Source of the DNA: Pseudomonadota bacterium
GTDB taxonomy: Bacteria; Pseudomonadota; Gammaproteobacteria; Steroidobacterales; Steroidobacteraceae
DNA length: 64,000 nt
Direction: 5' to 3'
Assembly (NCBI GenBank): GCA_023433705.1
Contig: JAEYUC010000030.1
Span: 16,316 to 80,315, forward strand
The position numbers and the translations under genes are program-made. This document shows, piece by piece, positions 17,452 through 24,993 of this stretch (positions are counted from its first letter, which is position 1; every line of letters begins with the position of its first letter). The notes beneath the pieces are model-generated. The model saw only the letters and a list, made by a program, of their open reading frames with translations, searched no databases and had not been told where the DNA came from.

Positions 17452-17978
17452 GCGGGCACCCTCCGCGTCGCGGGCGGCGCGGCTGCGCGCACACCCTTCA
17501 TCGAAAGCGTCAGCATCGCGGCCGTCCACAGAACGGCGATGAGCGGCAGGGCGGTGGCGGGAGCCACGATGTCGAGGGCGCCGAGCCTTTCGCCGGCCAG
17601 ATAGGCCAGCGGTCCGCCGATCGCGCCGCCGATACCCGCCGCCAGCGGGCGAACCATGAGCCAGCAAAGGGAATGGTTCAGCGTGGTGGCGAATACGATC
17701 CACAACGACAGCATCCAGTACGGCGCGAAATCTCCGGGCCATGCGGATGCGAATCGCACCTGTCCGCTCAATGCGAGCGTGCTGTCGATGAGCACACCGA
17801 TGACCGCTGCGAGTCCCATCAGCCGCAGTTCGCGCGGATCGCGGCGCAGCGCCAGGTGGACGAGGGTCACCAGCAGCGCGAACCCCGCGCCGGCCCACGC
17901 GATGCCATGCGCCGCGCCGAGCAGCACGGCGAACCACGCCACTTGATAGGCCGCGAAGTTGTAGAGAGTGAACTTCAC
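17448..17978 (-). CDS. DUF2878 integral membrane protein
   Basis: 176 residues, with about five hydrophobic spans. The sequence starts YNFAAYQVAWFAVLLGAAHG and contains the LIDSTLALSGQVRF and PYWMLSLWIVFATTLNHSLCWL stretches of DUF2878 proteins, which are regularly found in the CFA/DUF1365/lipocalin operons. Function is unknown; an inner-membrane role in lipid modification is the natural inference. The start is GTG at 17978, with GAGG 5-8 bases upstream in the 7-base gap after the CFA-type gene. Confidence 0.8.
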   Translation of the reverse strand: MKFTLYNFAAYQVAWFAVLLGAAHGIAWAGAGFALLVTLVHLALRRDPRELRLMGLAAVIGVLIDSTLALSGQVRFASAWPGDFAPYWMLSLWIVFATTLNHSLCWLMVRPLAAGIGGAIGGPLAYLAGERLGALDIVAPATALPLIAVLWTAAMLTLSMKGVRAAAPPATRRVPA

Positions 17979-17985
17979 GGCCGCC

Positions 17986-19038
17986 TCACGCACGCGCCTG
18001 CGGCGCGAACAGATAGTGGCAGACGAACCACTCGCGGCCTTCGCGATATCCCCACAGTTCCGCGCAGGCCATGAAGAACATGCGCCAGCGCTGCAGCCAC
18101 AAGGCTCCCTGGCCCTGTCCATAGGTGGCTTCGAGCACGGCCAGCGTTTCGTCGCGGCGCGCATCGACGTTGGCGAGCCAGGCGTTCGCGGTCTTCTCGT
18201 AGTGCGTGCCGTTCCAGGCCCACTGCCGCTCGAGGCGCAGATGCTCCTGGAACAGCAGCGGCAGCCCGGCGCTCGGCATCATGCCGCCCGAGAAGAAGTG
18301 CCGGCTCATCCAGTCGTCGTCGCCGCGATCCTCGAATAGATAGGGCACGGAGCGGTGCACGAAGATGTGCATGAAGAAGCGGCCGTCGGGCTCGAGCCAG
18401 CCCGCGATGCGCTCGAACAGCCGCGCGTGGTTGCGCATGTGCTCGAACATCTCGACCGACACCACGCGGTCGAAACGGCGCGTGGTCGCGAAGTCGTTCA
18501 TGTCCGCGGTGAGAACCTCGACGTTTCCCAGTCCACGCCGCGCCGCCTCGGCGAGGATGTATTCGCGCTGCGGCGCGGAATTCGACACCGCGAGAATCGC
18601 AGCCCGCGGAAAGCGCTGCGCCATGTACAGCGTCAGCGATCCCCAGCCGCAGCCGAGCTCGAGGATGCGCTGGCCGTCCGCGAGTCCGGCGCGCTCGCAG
18701 GTGACGGCCAGCGCCTGGTTTTCCGCCTCGCCCAGCGTTTGCACGCCGTTGTCCCAGAGACAGCAGCTGTACTTGCGGTGGGGCCCCAGTGCGTACCCGA
18801 AGAACTCCGGCGGCACTTCGTAGTGCTGCTCGTTGGCCTTGTGAGCCAGGAGGGCGATGGGCGCTTCGCCCATCGCCGTCGCGAAGCGCGCCGTGGTCTC
18901 CGCAGCGTGCTCCGCGTCATCCGGTCGCAATTCCGCGAGCCGCGCGCGCAGCAGGCGGCGGATGGCGCCGCGGATGATGGAGTCCGGGACCAGACCCTGC
19001 TCGGTCCAGCTGATGGCCTGACGTGCCGCGAATTGCAT
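17986..19038 (-). CDS. Second CFA-type SAM-dependent methyltransferase
   Basis: 350 residues. It has the CFA-like methyltransferase core: HYEVPPEFFGYALGPHRKYS, motif I ILELGCGWGSLTLYMAQ, SVEMFEHMRNH and the C-terminal FFSGGMMPSAGLPLLFQ. It lacks the long N-terminal lipid-binding domain of the 13006-14295 protein, and in this it is closer to the methyltransferases found with DUF2878 and lipocalin genes. It may methylate an acyl chain (cyclopropane, methyl or furan lipid) and is the first gene of the operon. The ATG at 19038 has GAGGAG 7 bases upstream; earlier in-frame ATGs near 19056-19074 lack such a site. Confidence 0.88.
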   Translation of the reverse strand: MQFAARQAISWTEQGLVPDSIIRGAIRRLLRARLAELRPDDAEHAAETTARFATAMGEAPIALLAHKANEQHYEVPPEFFGYALGPHRKYSCCLWDNGVQTLGEAENQALAVTCERAGLADGQRILELGCGWGSLTLYMAQRFPRAAILAVSNSAPQREYILAEAARRGLGNVEVLTADMNDFATTRRFDRVVSVEMFEHMRNHARLFERIAGWLEPDGRFFMHIFVHRSVPYLFEDRGDDDWMSRHFFSGGMMPSAGLPLLFQEHLRLERQWAWNGTHYEKTANAWLANVDARRDETLAVLEATYGQGQGALWLQRWRMFFMACAELWGYREGREWFVCHYLFAPQARA

Positions 19039-19070
19039 GGATGATCTCCTCATCATCGTAACGGTTTGGT

Positions 19071-20654
19071 TCAAGTGGGACAGGCGGTGACGTTCGCGTG
19101 ATCGACGACGATGAGTTGCGGCAGCGCACCTTCGCTGCCGTCCGTCAGGGCGTCGCGGGCGAGCACGTCGAGCACCTGGCCACCGGACACGGTGAAGTTC
19201 TGCACCTCGATCGCCACCACGCCGCGGTTACCCGCGGGGGTCACGTAGACGTCGTAAACCCCGGGCGCGATCGACAGCACCCCGGTGTCGGCGCCGAAGG
19301 GCACCGCGGCGAAGGCGGGAGTCGCGGCGTTCAAGTCGGCGCCATCGGCGAGCAGGTACAGATCGACGGCGCCCGTGCCCGGCGACGCATGCGTGATGCG
19401 CAGCTTCGTCTCGGTGATCACGCTGCGCAGGTCGGTGGGCAACGCGAGGGGCTGGAGCGCCGGCGTGCCGCCCAGGTATCCGGTCACCACCGCGGTCACC
19501 ACGTCGCCGCGATTCGGCGCGAGATCGAACTCGAGCGCGACGACGCCGGGATTGCCCGCGGGCGTGACGCTTAGCGAGTAGTTGCCCGCGGGCACCGCCG
19601 CGATGCGGCAGACACCCGGATAGGCCACATTGCGCGCGAGCGCCAGGCTCTCGAGCGCGGCCGTGGAGTTGTCGTCGGCGAGCAGGTCGACCGCGGGCGC
19701 GTCGGGTGAGGCGTGCACGGCGATCACGGAGGCCGGAGTTCCGGCGTCGCGCAATACGTTCGCGTCCGCGCCATCGAGCGCGACGAGCTGGATCGGCGCG
19801 GTGCCCGGACCGGTATTGGCGACCGCGGCGATCAGCAGATCCGCCTCGGCGGGCAGCGTCAGCGTGCCGGAGTCGTACACCACCGATGCGGAGTTGCCGG
19901 CGAGCGTCACGCGGACCTGGTATTCGCCGGCGGGTAGTTCGGCCTGTCCGGTGTACTGCTCGAAGCCGAGCGGCGAATCGTTCAGCGGCGTGCTGTCGGC
20001 GAGCGCGGCGCCGGGCGCGGTCACGTACACGTCCACGGGCGGCGCGGCCGGCGCGGCATGTACGACCTGTGCTCGCAGGCTGCCGGGCGTGATCGGCGCG
20101 TCGCTGGGATTGGCGATCAGCAACGCGTCCACCGGGTCGGCGACTTCGCCCGTCGCGATGACGGTGTAGTCGGTGCTGAACTGCAGGGAGAGATTCTCGT
20201 CGATCACCACCGCGTTGCCGCCCGGAATGATCGCCTCGACCTGCACGCGGGTGCGCTCGCCCACGGGCAGGAAGCCGGATCCTTGCGCGAAGTCGACGCC
20301 CTCGAGCACCTGCGCGCCGTTCACGCGGATGTTCACGGCCGGCGCATCGGGAGAAGCATGCAGCGCGCGCAGGCGCGGCGCCGTCAGGCACTGCAGATAT
20401 TCCTGGCTGGTGATTTCGGCGGTTTCAAGGGTGCCGTTCCGATTGGAGTCGAGACCGCTTTCGAGCACGCGGCCACCGCCGGCGCAGGTGGCATCGCCCC
20501 GGGGCAGGCTGCGCGCGAGCACCAGCGAGTTGAGTCCATCGACGCCATTCGTCCCATTCACGCCATTCGTACCATTGATGCCGTCGTCGCCGTCGTCACC
20601 GCAGGCGGCGAGCACCAGCGCCGCGACGGGCGCGATCCAGATCGCTCGGTTCAT
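19071..20654 (-). CDS. DUF4397-repeat lipoprotein with short collagen-like segment
   Basis: 527 residues. The signal peptide ends LVLAACGDD with Cys18 as lipobox, so it is probably a lipoprotein facing outward. After it a Gly-X-Y run (GDDGDDGINGTNGVNG and on, about 19-42) forms a collagen-like stretch. The rest carries four repeats of DUF4397, each opening with a His-Ala-(Ser/Ala)-Pro motif: LHASPDAPAVNI, VHAAPAAPPVDVYV, VHASPDAPAVDLL and THASPGTGAVDLYL. DUF4397 domains resemble cell-surface beta-sandwich repeats; no enzymatic role is known. The ATG has GAGGAGG 9 bases upstream. Four phased repeats that look like a response-regulator site lie just upstream (20709-20746). Confidence 0.85.
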   Translation of the reverse strand: MNRAIWIAPVAALVLAACGDDGDDGINGTNGVNGTNGVDGLNSLVLARSLPRGDATCAGGGRVLESGLDSNRNGTLETAEITSQEYLQCLTAPRLRALHASPDAPAVNIRVNGAQVLEGVDFAQGSGFLPVGERTRVQVEAIIPGGNAVVIDENLSLQFSTDYTVIATGEVADPVDALLIANPSDAPITPGSLRAQVVHAAPAAPPVDVYVTAPGAALADSTPLNDSPLGFEQYTGQAELPAGEYQVRVTLAGNSASVVYDSGTLTLPAEADLLIAAVANTGPGTAPIQLVALDGADANVLRDAGTPASVIAVHASPDAPAVDLLADDNSTAALESLALARNVAYPGVCRIAAVPAGNYSLSVTPAGNPGVVALEFDLAPNRGDVVTAVVTGYLGGTPALQPLALPTDLRSVITETKLRITHASPGTGAVDLYLLADGADLNAATPAFAAVPFGADTGVLSIAPGVYDVYVTPAGNRGVVAIEVQNFTVSGGQVLDVLARDALTDGSEGALPQLIVVDHANVTACPT

Positions 20655-20759
20655 TTGCAAGCCTCCTCTCTTGGGGTGGGTGGGTGTGCCCATCCTCAAA
20701 GAGGCCGCGTGAAGGGCCCGTGAAATCCGCGTGGAGCGGGAGTGAAAGTGCTGAAAAAA
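20655..20759. promoter_or_regulatory. Promoter region with four 11-bp-phased GTGAA direct repeats
   Basis: The 105-base gap before the DUF4397 gene holds GTGAA at 20709-20713 and 20720-20724, GTGGA at 20731-20735 and GTGAA at 20742-20746, each exactly 11 bases apart. On the minus strand this reads TTCAC-N6-TTCAC-type half-sites, one helical turn apart, which is the usual layout for OmpR/PhoB-family regulators. The OmpR-type regulator and histidine kinase genes lie immediately upstream of this gap on the same strand, making them the likely binder. No clear -10 is seen. Confidence 0.6.
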
Positions 20760-22064
20760 TCAGCGGGCGATCGATTCGGATCGTGCCCCGGGGAAATGGA
20801 TCTCGACCGTGGTGCCGACGCCCGGCTGGCTCTGGATCGTGATGGGCCAGCCGAACCGGTCGGAGAGCCTTCTCACGATGGTGAGGCCGACGCCGTGGCC
20901 GCCGCGACGGTTGTCCTCGCCGCGCACGAACGGGCGGAACATTTCCTCTATCTTCTCCGACGCGATGCCGACGCCGGTGTCGCGGATGCTGACGCGTCCC
21001 TCGCCGATCTCGACCACGACCTCGCCCGCGTCGGTGTACGAAAACGCGTTGCGCAGCAAGTTGCCGAGCAGGATGGACAGCACTTTCTCCGGCGCTTCGA
21101 GGAACAGGCGATGCGTGCTGCGCACGGCCGACGTGACCGGCTTGTCGGCGGCCAGCGGTTTCGCGCGCTCCATCTCCTCGGCGACGAGATCGTTGATGCA
21201 GAGCGCCTCGACCGGCAACCCGGTCTCGGACTCGCGCGCCAGCAGCAGGAAGGCGTTGGTCAGCTCTTCCATGTCGTTGGTCGCACGCTGGATACGCTGC
21301 ACGGTGCGGCGTTTCGATTCGCTGAGGTTCGGCTCCTCGAGCAGGATGCTCACCGCCATGCGGATCACGGTGAGCGGGCTGCGCAGCTCGTGGCTGGCAT
21401 CGCGCGTGAACTGGCGCTCGCGCTCCAGGAAATGCGCGAGGCGCTTGGAATAGCGCAGCAACGAGTCGGTGAGCTCGCGGACTTCGTCGTCCGCATCGGC
21501 CGGGACTTCGAGCGCCTGCACGCGCTCGATGTTGGAGGGCGCCTCGTCGAGCTCGCGCACCTTGCGCGCCAGCGCGATCATCGGCGACACCGCGCGCCGC
21601 AGCCGCCGGAATCCCCACCACGTCGACACGTACAACACCAGCAGCACGGCCGCGAGCGGCACGAGGCCGTAATACGCCGCGAGCCGGCTGACGTTCGTGC
21701 GGTCGAACACGAGGTACAGCCGCCGCCCGTCGCGTTCGTTCACGTTGACCAGGAAGTCCAGGCCCTCGCTTTCCCATTCGTGAAAACCCGGAGACATCTC
21801 GCGGATGGCGGCCGGCGCGGAGTCGTCGAAGTAGCCGCGCAGGTTGCGCGTGTTCGGGAGCTGGAAGTTCGGATCGGCGTCGTGCTGCCGCCAGAAATGC
21901 TCGACCTCGTCGCCGAGCGCCGCGCGGATCAGCACGCCCTCGAGCAGCGCGCTGGCCATGAACACGCCAAGCACCGCGACGAGGCTGATGAGCGCGACCT
22001 GTTGGAGGAACGCGCGGCCGAGCCAGGCGCGGACGCGGCTGTCACTGTCCGTGCGGGTCTTCAT
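20760..22064 (-). CDS. Sensor histidine kinase, two-component (HisKA type)
   Basis: 434 residues. Two membrane spans (about 21-45 and 129-150) flank a periplasmic loop of about 84 residues; a HAMP-like stretch follows; the H-box FTRDASHELRSPLTVIR has H225; then N-box LGNLLRNAFSY, and G-boxes IRDTGVGIASEKIEEMF and GHGVGLTIVRRLSD. It autophosphorylates and passes phosphate to the OmpR-type regulator encoded at 22042-22752, whose 3' end overlaps this start by 23 bases. What it senses is not apparent. The DUF4397 lipoprotein gene is downstream, and its promoter carries repeats suitable for the partner regulator. Confidence 0.95.
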   Translation of the reverse strand: MKTRTDSDSRVRAWLGRAFLQQVALISLVAVLGVFMASALLEGVLIRAALGDEVEHFWRQHDADPNFQLPNTRNLRGYFDDSAPAAIREMSPGFHEWESEGLDFLVNVNERDGRRLYLVFDRTNVSRLAAYYGLVPLAAVLLVLYVSTWWGFRRLRRAVSPMIALARKVRELDEAPSNIERVQALEVPADADDEVRELTDSLLRYSKRLAHFLERERQFTRDASHELRSPLTVIRMAVSILLEEPNLSESKRRTVQRIQRATNDMEELTNAFLLLARESETGLPVEALCINDLVAEEMERAKPLAADKPVTSAVRSTHRLFLEAPEKVLSILLGNLLRNAFSYTDAGEVVVEIGEGRVSIRDTGVGIASEKIEEMFRPFVRGEDNRRGGHGVGLTIVRRLSDRFGWPITIQSQPGVGTTVEIHFPGARSESIAR

Positions 22065-22752
22065 CGGCGATCCGGTATCCGAGTCCGGGCAGGGTGTGCA
22101 GCAGCGTGCGGCCGAAGGGTTTGTCGATCGCGCGCCGCAGGGCGTAGAGGTGGCTGCGCAGGGTGTCCGAATCCGGCAGCAGGTCGCCCCACACCTCGTG
22201 CTCGAGCTGCTGGCGGCTCACGACCCGCGGCGAGGCGCGCATCAGGATGGTGAGTAGTTTGATGCCGATGGGCATGAGCTTGATCGGCGTGCCGGCGCGC
22301 GTCACCGACAGGGTCGCCGTGTCGAGCACCAGGTCGCCGACCTTGAGCACGTCGCGGCCGAGCGCGCCGCGATGGCGGCGCAGCAGCGTGCGCACGCGCG
22401 CTTCCAGCTCGCGGATCTCGAAGGGTTTGACCAGGTAGTCGTCGGCGCCGGCGTCGAGGCCGGCGAGCTTGTCGTCGATCGTGTCGCGGGCCGTGAGCAT
22501 GAGCAACGGCGTGTCGTTGCGGGCTTCCTCGCGCAGCTTGCGGCACAAGGTGATGCCGTCCATGCCGGCCATCATCACGTCCGCGACGATCACGTCATAG
22601 GGATTCGTGACCGCCAGGTGCAGGCCCGTGATCCCGTCCGCCGCGTGATCGATGGCAAAACCACGCTGCTCGAAGTACTCCGCGATCATCTCGGCGATGT
22701 CGCGGTGGTCCTCGATGAGCAGCAGCGTGGTTGCGGCGGATTCGGTTCTCAG
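22042..22752 (-). CDS. OmpR/PhoB-family response regulator (start unusual)
   Basis: Receiver plus winged-helix DNA-binding domain, 236 residues if it starts at the CTG (22752-22750). Family features: acidic pair E14/D15 in TLLLIEDHRDIAE, phospho-acceptor D58 in VIVADVMMAGMDG, LTARDTIDD, LVKPFEIREL, and a C-terminal winged helix with the recognition helix LRSHLYALRRAIDKP. The first ATG in frame (22689) comes after the acidic pair and would give a broken receiver, yet there is no in-frame ATG, GTG or TTG upstream. A TATAAT at 22764-22759 would put the transcript start at about 22752, the CTG itself. The kinase gene overlaps its end. A frameshift in the first codons is the alternative. Confidence 0.85.
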   Translation of the reverse strand: MRTESAATTLLLIEDHRDIAEMIAEYFEQRGFAIDHAADGITGLHLAVTNPYDVIVADVMMAGMDGITLCRKLREEARNDTPLLMLTARDTIDDKLAGLDAGADDYLVKPFEIRELEARVRTLLRRHRGALGRDVLKVGDLVLDTATLSVTRAGTPIKLMPIGIKLLTILMRASPRVVSRQQLEHEVWGDLLPDSDTLRSHLYALRRAIDKPFGRTLLHTLPGLGYRIADEDPHGQ

Positions 22753-22758
22753 GCCTGC

Positions 22759-22789
22759 ATTATAAGAGCCGCTATCGCGCGGTCGGCAA
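22759..22789 (-). promoter_or_regulatory. Promoter of the response regulator gene (TATAAT -10)
   Basis: On the minus strand a perfect -10 TATAAT lies at 22764-22759 with TTGCCG at 22789-22784, spacing 19, which is long and a weak -35. Initiation would fall about 22752, so the mRNA of the response regulator would have essentially no 5' leader. The site lies inside the last codons of the gene at 22772-23407. Confidence 0.5.
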
Positions 22790-23407
22790 GCTGGCGCGCA
22801 GGCCGGGGATGGGCTTGTCGTTTTCGTCGAGGAAACGCGCGCAGAAGTCGGTGGCGCCGCCGCCGTTGATGACGGCGGCCCGGATCACGTTGCGTCCCGC
22901 GCGCAGCGTGACGCGCTTCGAGACCCCATCGTCGATCACGCTCTGGCGGTCGTCGTTGAGCGCGATCACCGGTTGGTCGTTGAGCCACCAGCGCGAGGCC
23001 GCGTTCGAGCCGATGGCGAGGCGCACGTTGTGCATCTCACGCGGCGATTCGACCACGGTCTCGACCCAGAACAACACGTTGGACGTGGGCTTCGAGAGCG
23101 CCCACGCGAAGTGATAGAGGTTGAGGTTGTAGTTCGTGGTGTCGAGCGCGTGCCAGGCGGAACCGCCATCAGCGGGAAGCGCCGCGGCCTTCACCGCTTC
23201 TTCCACCGCGGCCTCGGTGAGCCGACCGGGAACGGGGATCGGTTCGTGCACGCGCCAGCGGCGGATGAAGCCGTTCGCATCCACGGGCAGCGAGGCGCCC
23301 TTCGCGGCCGTGAGTGTGGCGGCGGGCGGGCGCGGAGCCTCCGGCGCCTGCGCAAGAGCGGCGGTTGCGAGGAAACTCAGCGAAACGATGGCAATGGCGA
23401 CTTTCAT
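22772..23407 (-). CDS. Exported protein of the arabinan region, unknown function
   Basis: 211 residues with a signal peptide (cleavage after LATAALA, about residue 19). The mature protein has a jelly-roll-like second half: SNAASRWWLNDQPVIALNDD, VIDDGVSKRVTLRAGRNVIRAAVINGGGATDFCARFLDENDKPI. That pattern is found in galactose-binding-like accessory domains of glycosidases, but I do not recognise a named family. It lies downstream of the GH51/GH43 pair, 1 base from the GH43 gene end, and is probably co-expressed. No catalytic residues are apparent, so a carbohydrate-binding or scaffold role is more likely than hydrolysis. This is inference. Confidence 0.55.
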   Translation of the reverse strand: MKVAIAIVSLSFLATAALAQAPEAPRPPAATLTAAKGASLPVDANGFIRRWRVHEPIPVPGRLTEAAVEEAVKAAALPADGGSAWHALDTTNYNLNLYHFAWALSKPTSNVLFWVETVVESPREMHNVRLAIGSNAASRWWLNDQPVIALNDDRQSVIDDGVSKRVTLRAGRNVIRAAVINGGGATDFCARFLDENDKPIPGLRASLPTAR

Positions 23408-24993
23408 CACGGGGCTCCTAACAACCAGCGCTGACGGTCGCTGGCGGGATCGAACTTCTGGAGCGTCGGCATGCTGCTGCCGACGGCGGAAAGGAACAGC
23501 GGTTCCGAGATGCCGGGAATGGCCTTCGGGCTCAGGCGATAACTGCCGTCGGTGAGCTGATCGATGCGCCAGAGCTGTTCGGGCGCGCCGGTGTACGGCG
23601 TGGCGGCGAGTTCGCCTTCGGCCGTGGCGGTCAGCGCGCGCTCGGTGTTCGCGATCGAAATGCGGAAGTACGGCGCGCCCGGATATCCGCCGGCGCCCGT
23701 GGCGGGTGCGATGGTCCATTTCTGCTGGGCCTGCAGCATGGCGGGCGCGAGGCGCACGCCGGTGACCGCGGGCCAGCTCGCGACATGCGACGGCTCCTGA
23801 TCTGCGATCGGCGGGCCGGGCTCGGGCCGCATCGGCGGACCGCCCGGCGGCGGACCTGCGGGCGGACCCGCGGGCGGCGCTCCGGCGCTCGGCGGCCCAC
23901 TGCCGAGAATGCCGCTGCCCGGCGGACCGCCGCGACGCATGCGGAATCCGCCGACCGGCGTTCCCTGCACCGCGAGCTCGAGCACGGTGCCGGTGCGCGC
24001 GGACTCGATGCCGTACGTGCCCGCGACCAGGTTGTCGCCGGCCACCGGCCAGCCGTCGCGCCACAGCAGCGGGCGGATGTCGAGCACGCTGATGCCGCCG
24101 CGATCGAGATCGGCCTCGTAATGCAGCGAGAATTTTTCGACGCCCTGGCCGAGGTCCAGCAATCCGAAGTGACCAGGTCCGACGTGGCGGCCGCGCGAAG
24201 CGGCGAACAACTTGCCGCCGCCTTCGATCATGTCGACGCCCATGTTGTCGAGATACGGGCCGGTCACTTTGCGCGAGCGGCCCATGCGGATGTTGTAGGT
24301 GGAGTTCGCGCCCTGGCAGCACGAGCCATGGGTGACGAGCAGGTAGTACCACCCGTCGCGGTAGATGAGGATCGCCGCCTCGGAGTTGATGGCGACGTTC
24401 ACCGGTTTGCGGTCGGGATACTTGCGTTGCCCGGTCGTCGGATCGAGCTCGACGAGCCGGATGTAGCCGAAGTAGGAGCCGTAGACCATCCACAACTTGC
24501 CGTCCGGCCCGAGCAACACGCCTGGATCGATCGCGTTGCTGTCCTCGATGCCATCGGACCAAACTACCGGACCCGCGTCCTCGAACTTGTAGTCCGGCGA
24601 CTTCGGATCCAGCGTCTTCCCGACCAGCAGGCCGATCGCCGAGCGCGGCTGCGTGCCCGGCGCGGAGTAGTACACGAAGTACTTGTCGCCGATGTGGATC
24701 ACGTCCGGCGCCCAGGTGTTGTTGCCGCCTTTCGCGAGCACCTCGGGCCCGGCCTTGCCGGCGGGTACCGCGGACATGAGCGAACCCGAGCGCTGCCAGG
24801 TCCAGCCATCGTCCGAGGAGAGGATGGGGATGCCGTTGCCCGTGCCGTACGTGTAGTAGCGGCCGCCATCCATGACGATGGTCGACGGGTCGTGGATCGA
24901 GACATCGCCCTCGAGCGCGCTGACGGGCAGCGCGAAGGGCACGACACACAGCAGGAGTTTTTTCATCATCGGTTTGGTCCAGTTGGAATTCAT
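23407..24993 (-). CDS. Glycoside hydrolase family 43 (arabinan endo-1,5-alpha-L-arabinosidase-like) with ricin-like C-terminus
   Basis: 528 residues. GH43 five-bladed propeller, about 30-345, with the three acidic residues in family positions: D35 (HDPSTIV, base), D156 (AIDPGVL, orienting) and E205 (NSEAAILIY, acid). The sequence pattern fits arabinanases, which cut the arabinan side chains of pectin. An unusual Pro/Gly-rich linker (about 353-397) joins a beta-trefoil-like domain with QxW repeats, as in ricin-type carbohydrate-binding modules. A signal peptide is present but starts after 9 unusual residues. The ATG overlaps the GH51 stop as ATGA; a MMKKLLL start 8 codons later is possible. 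The pair degrades arabinan together. Confidence 0.9.
   Translation of the reverse strand: MNSNWTKPMMKKLLLCVVPFALPVSALEGDVSIHDPSTIVMDGGRYYTYGTGNGIPILSSDDGWTWQRSGSLMSAVPAGKAGPEVLAKGGNNTWAPDVIHIGDKYFVYYSAPGTQPRSAIGLLVGKTLDPKSPDYKFEDAGPVVWSDGIEDSNAIDPGVLLGPDGKLWMVYGSYFGYIRLVELDPTTGQRKYPDRKPVNVAINSEAAILIYRDGWYYLLVTHGSCCQGANSTYNIRMGRSRKVTGPYLDNMGVDMIEGGGKLFAASRGRHVGPGHFGLLDLGQGVEKFSLHYEADLDRGGISVLDIRPLLWRDGWPVAGDNLVAGTYGIESARTGTVLELAVQGTPVGGFRMRRGGPPGSGILGSGPPSAGAPPAGPPAGPPPGGPPMRPEPGPPIADQEPSHVASWPAVTGVRLAPAMLQAQQKWTIAPATGAGGYPGAPYFRISIANTERALTATAEGELAATPYTGAPEQLWRIDQLTDGSYRLSPKAIPGISEPLFLSAVGSSMPTLQKFDPASDRQRWLLGAP

Noticed and set aside
22042..22689. ATG at 22689 as the response regulator start
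   Set aside because: It would delete the first strand and acidic pair of the receiver, which are clearly encoded upstream.
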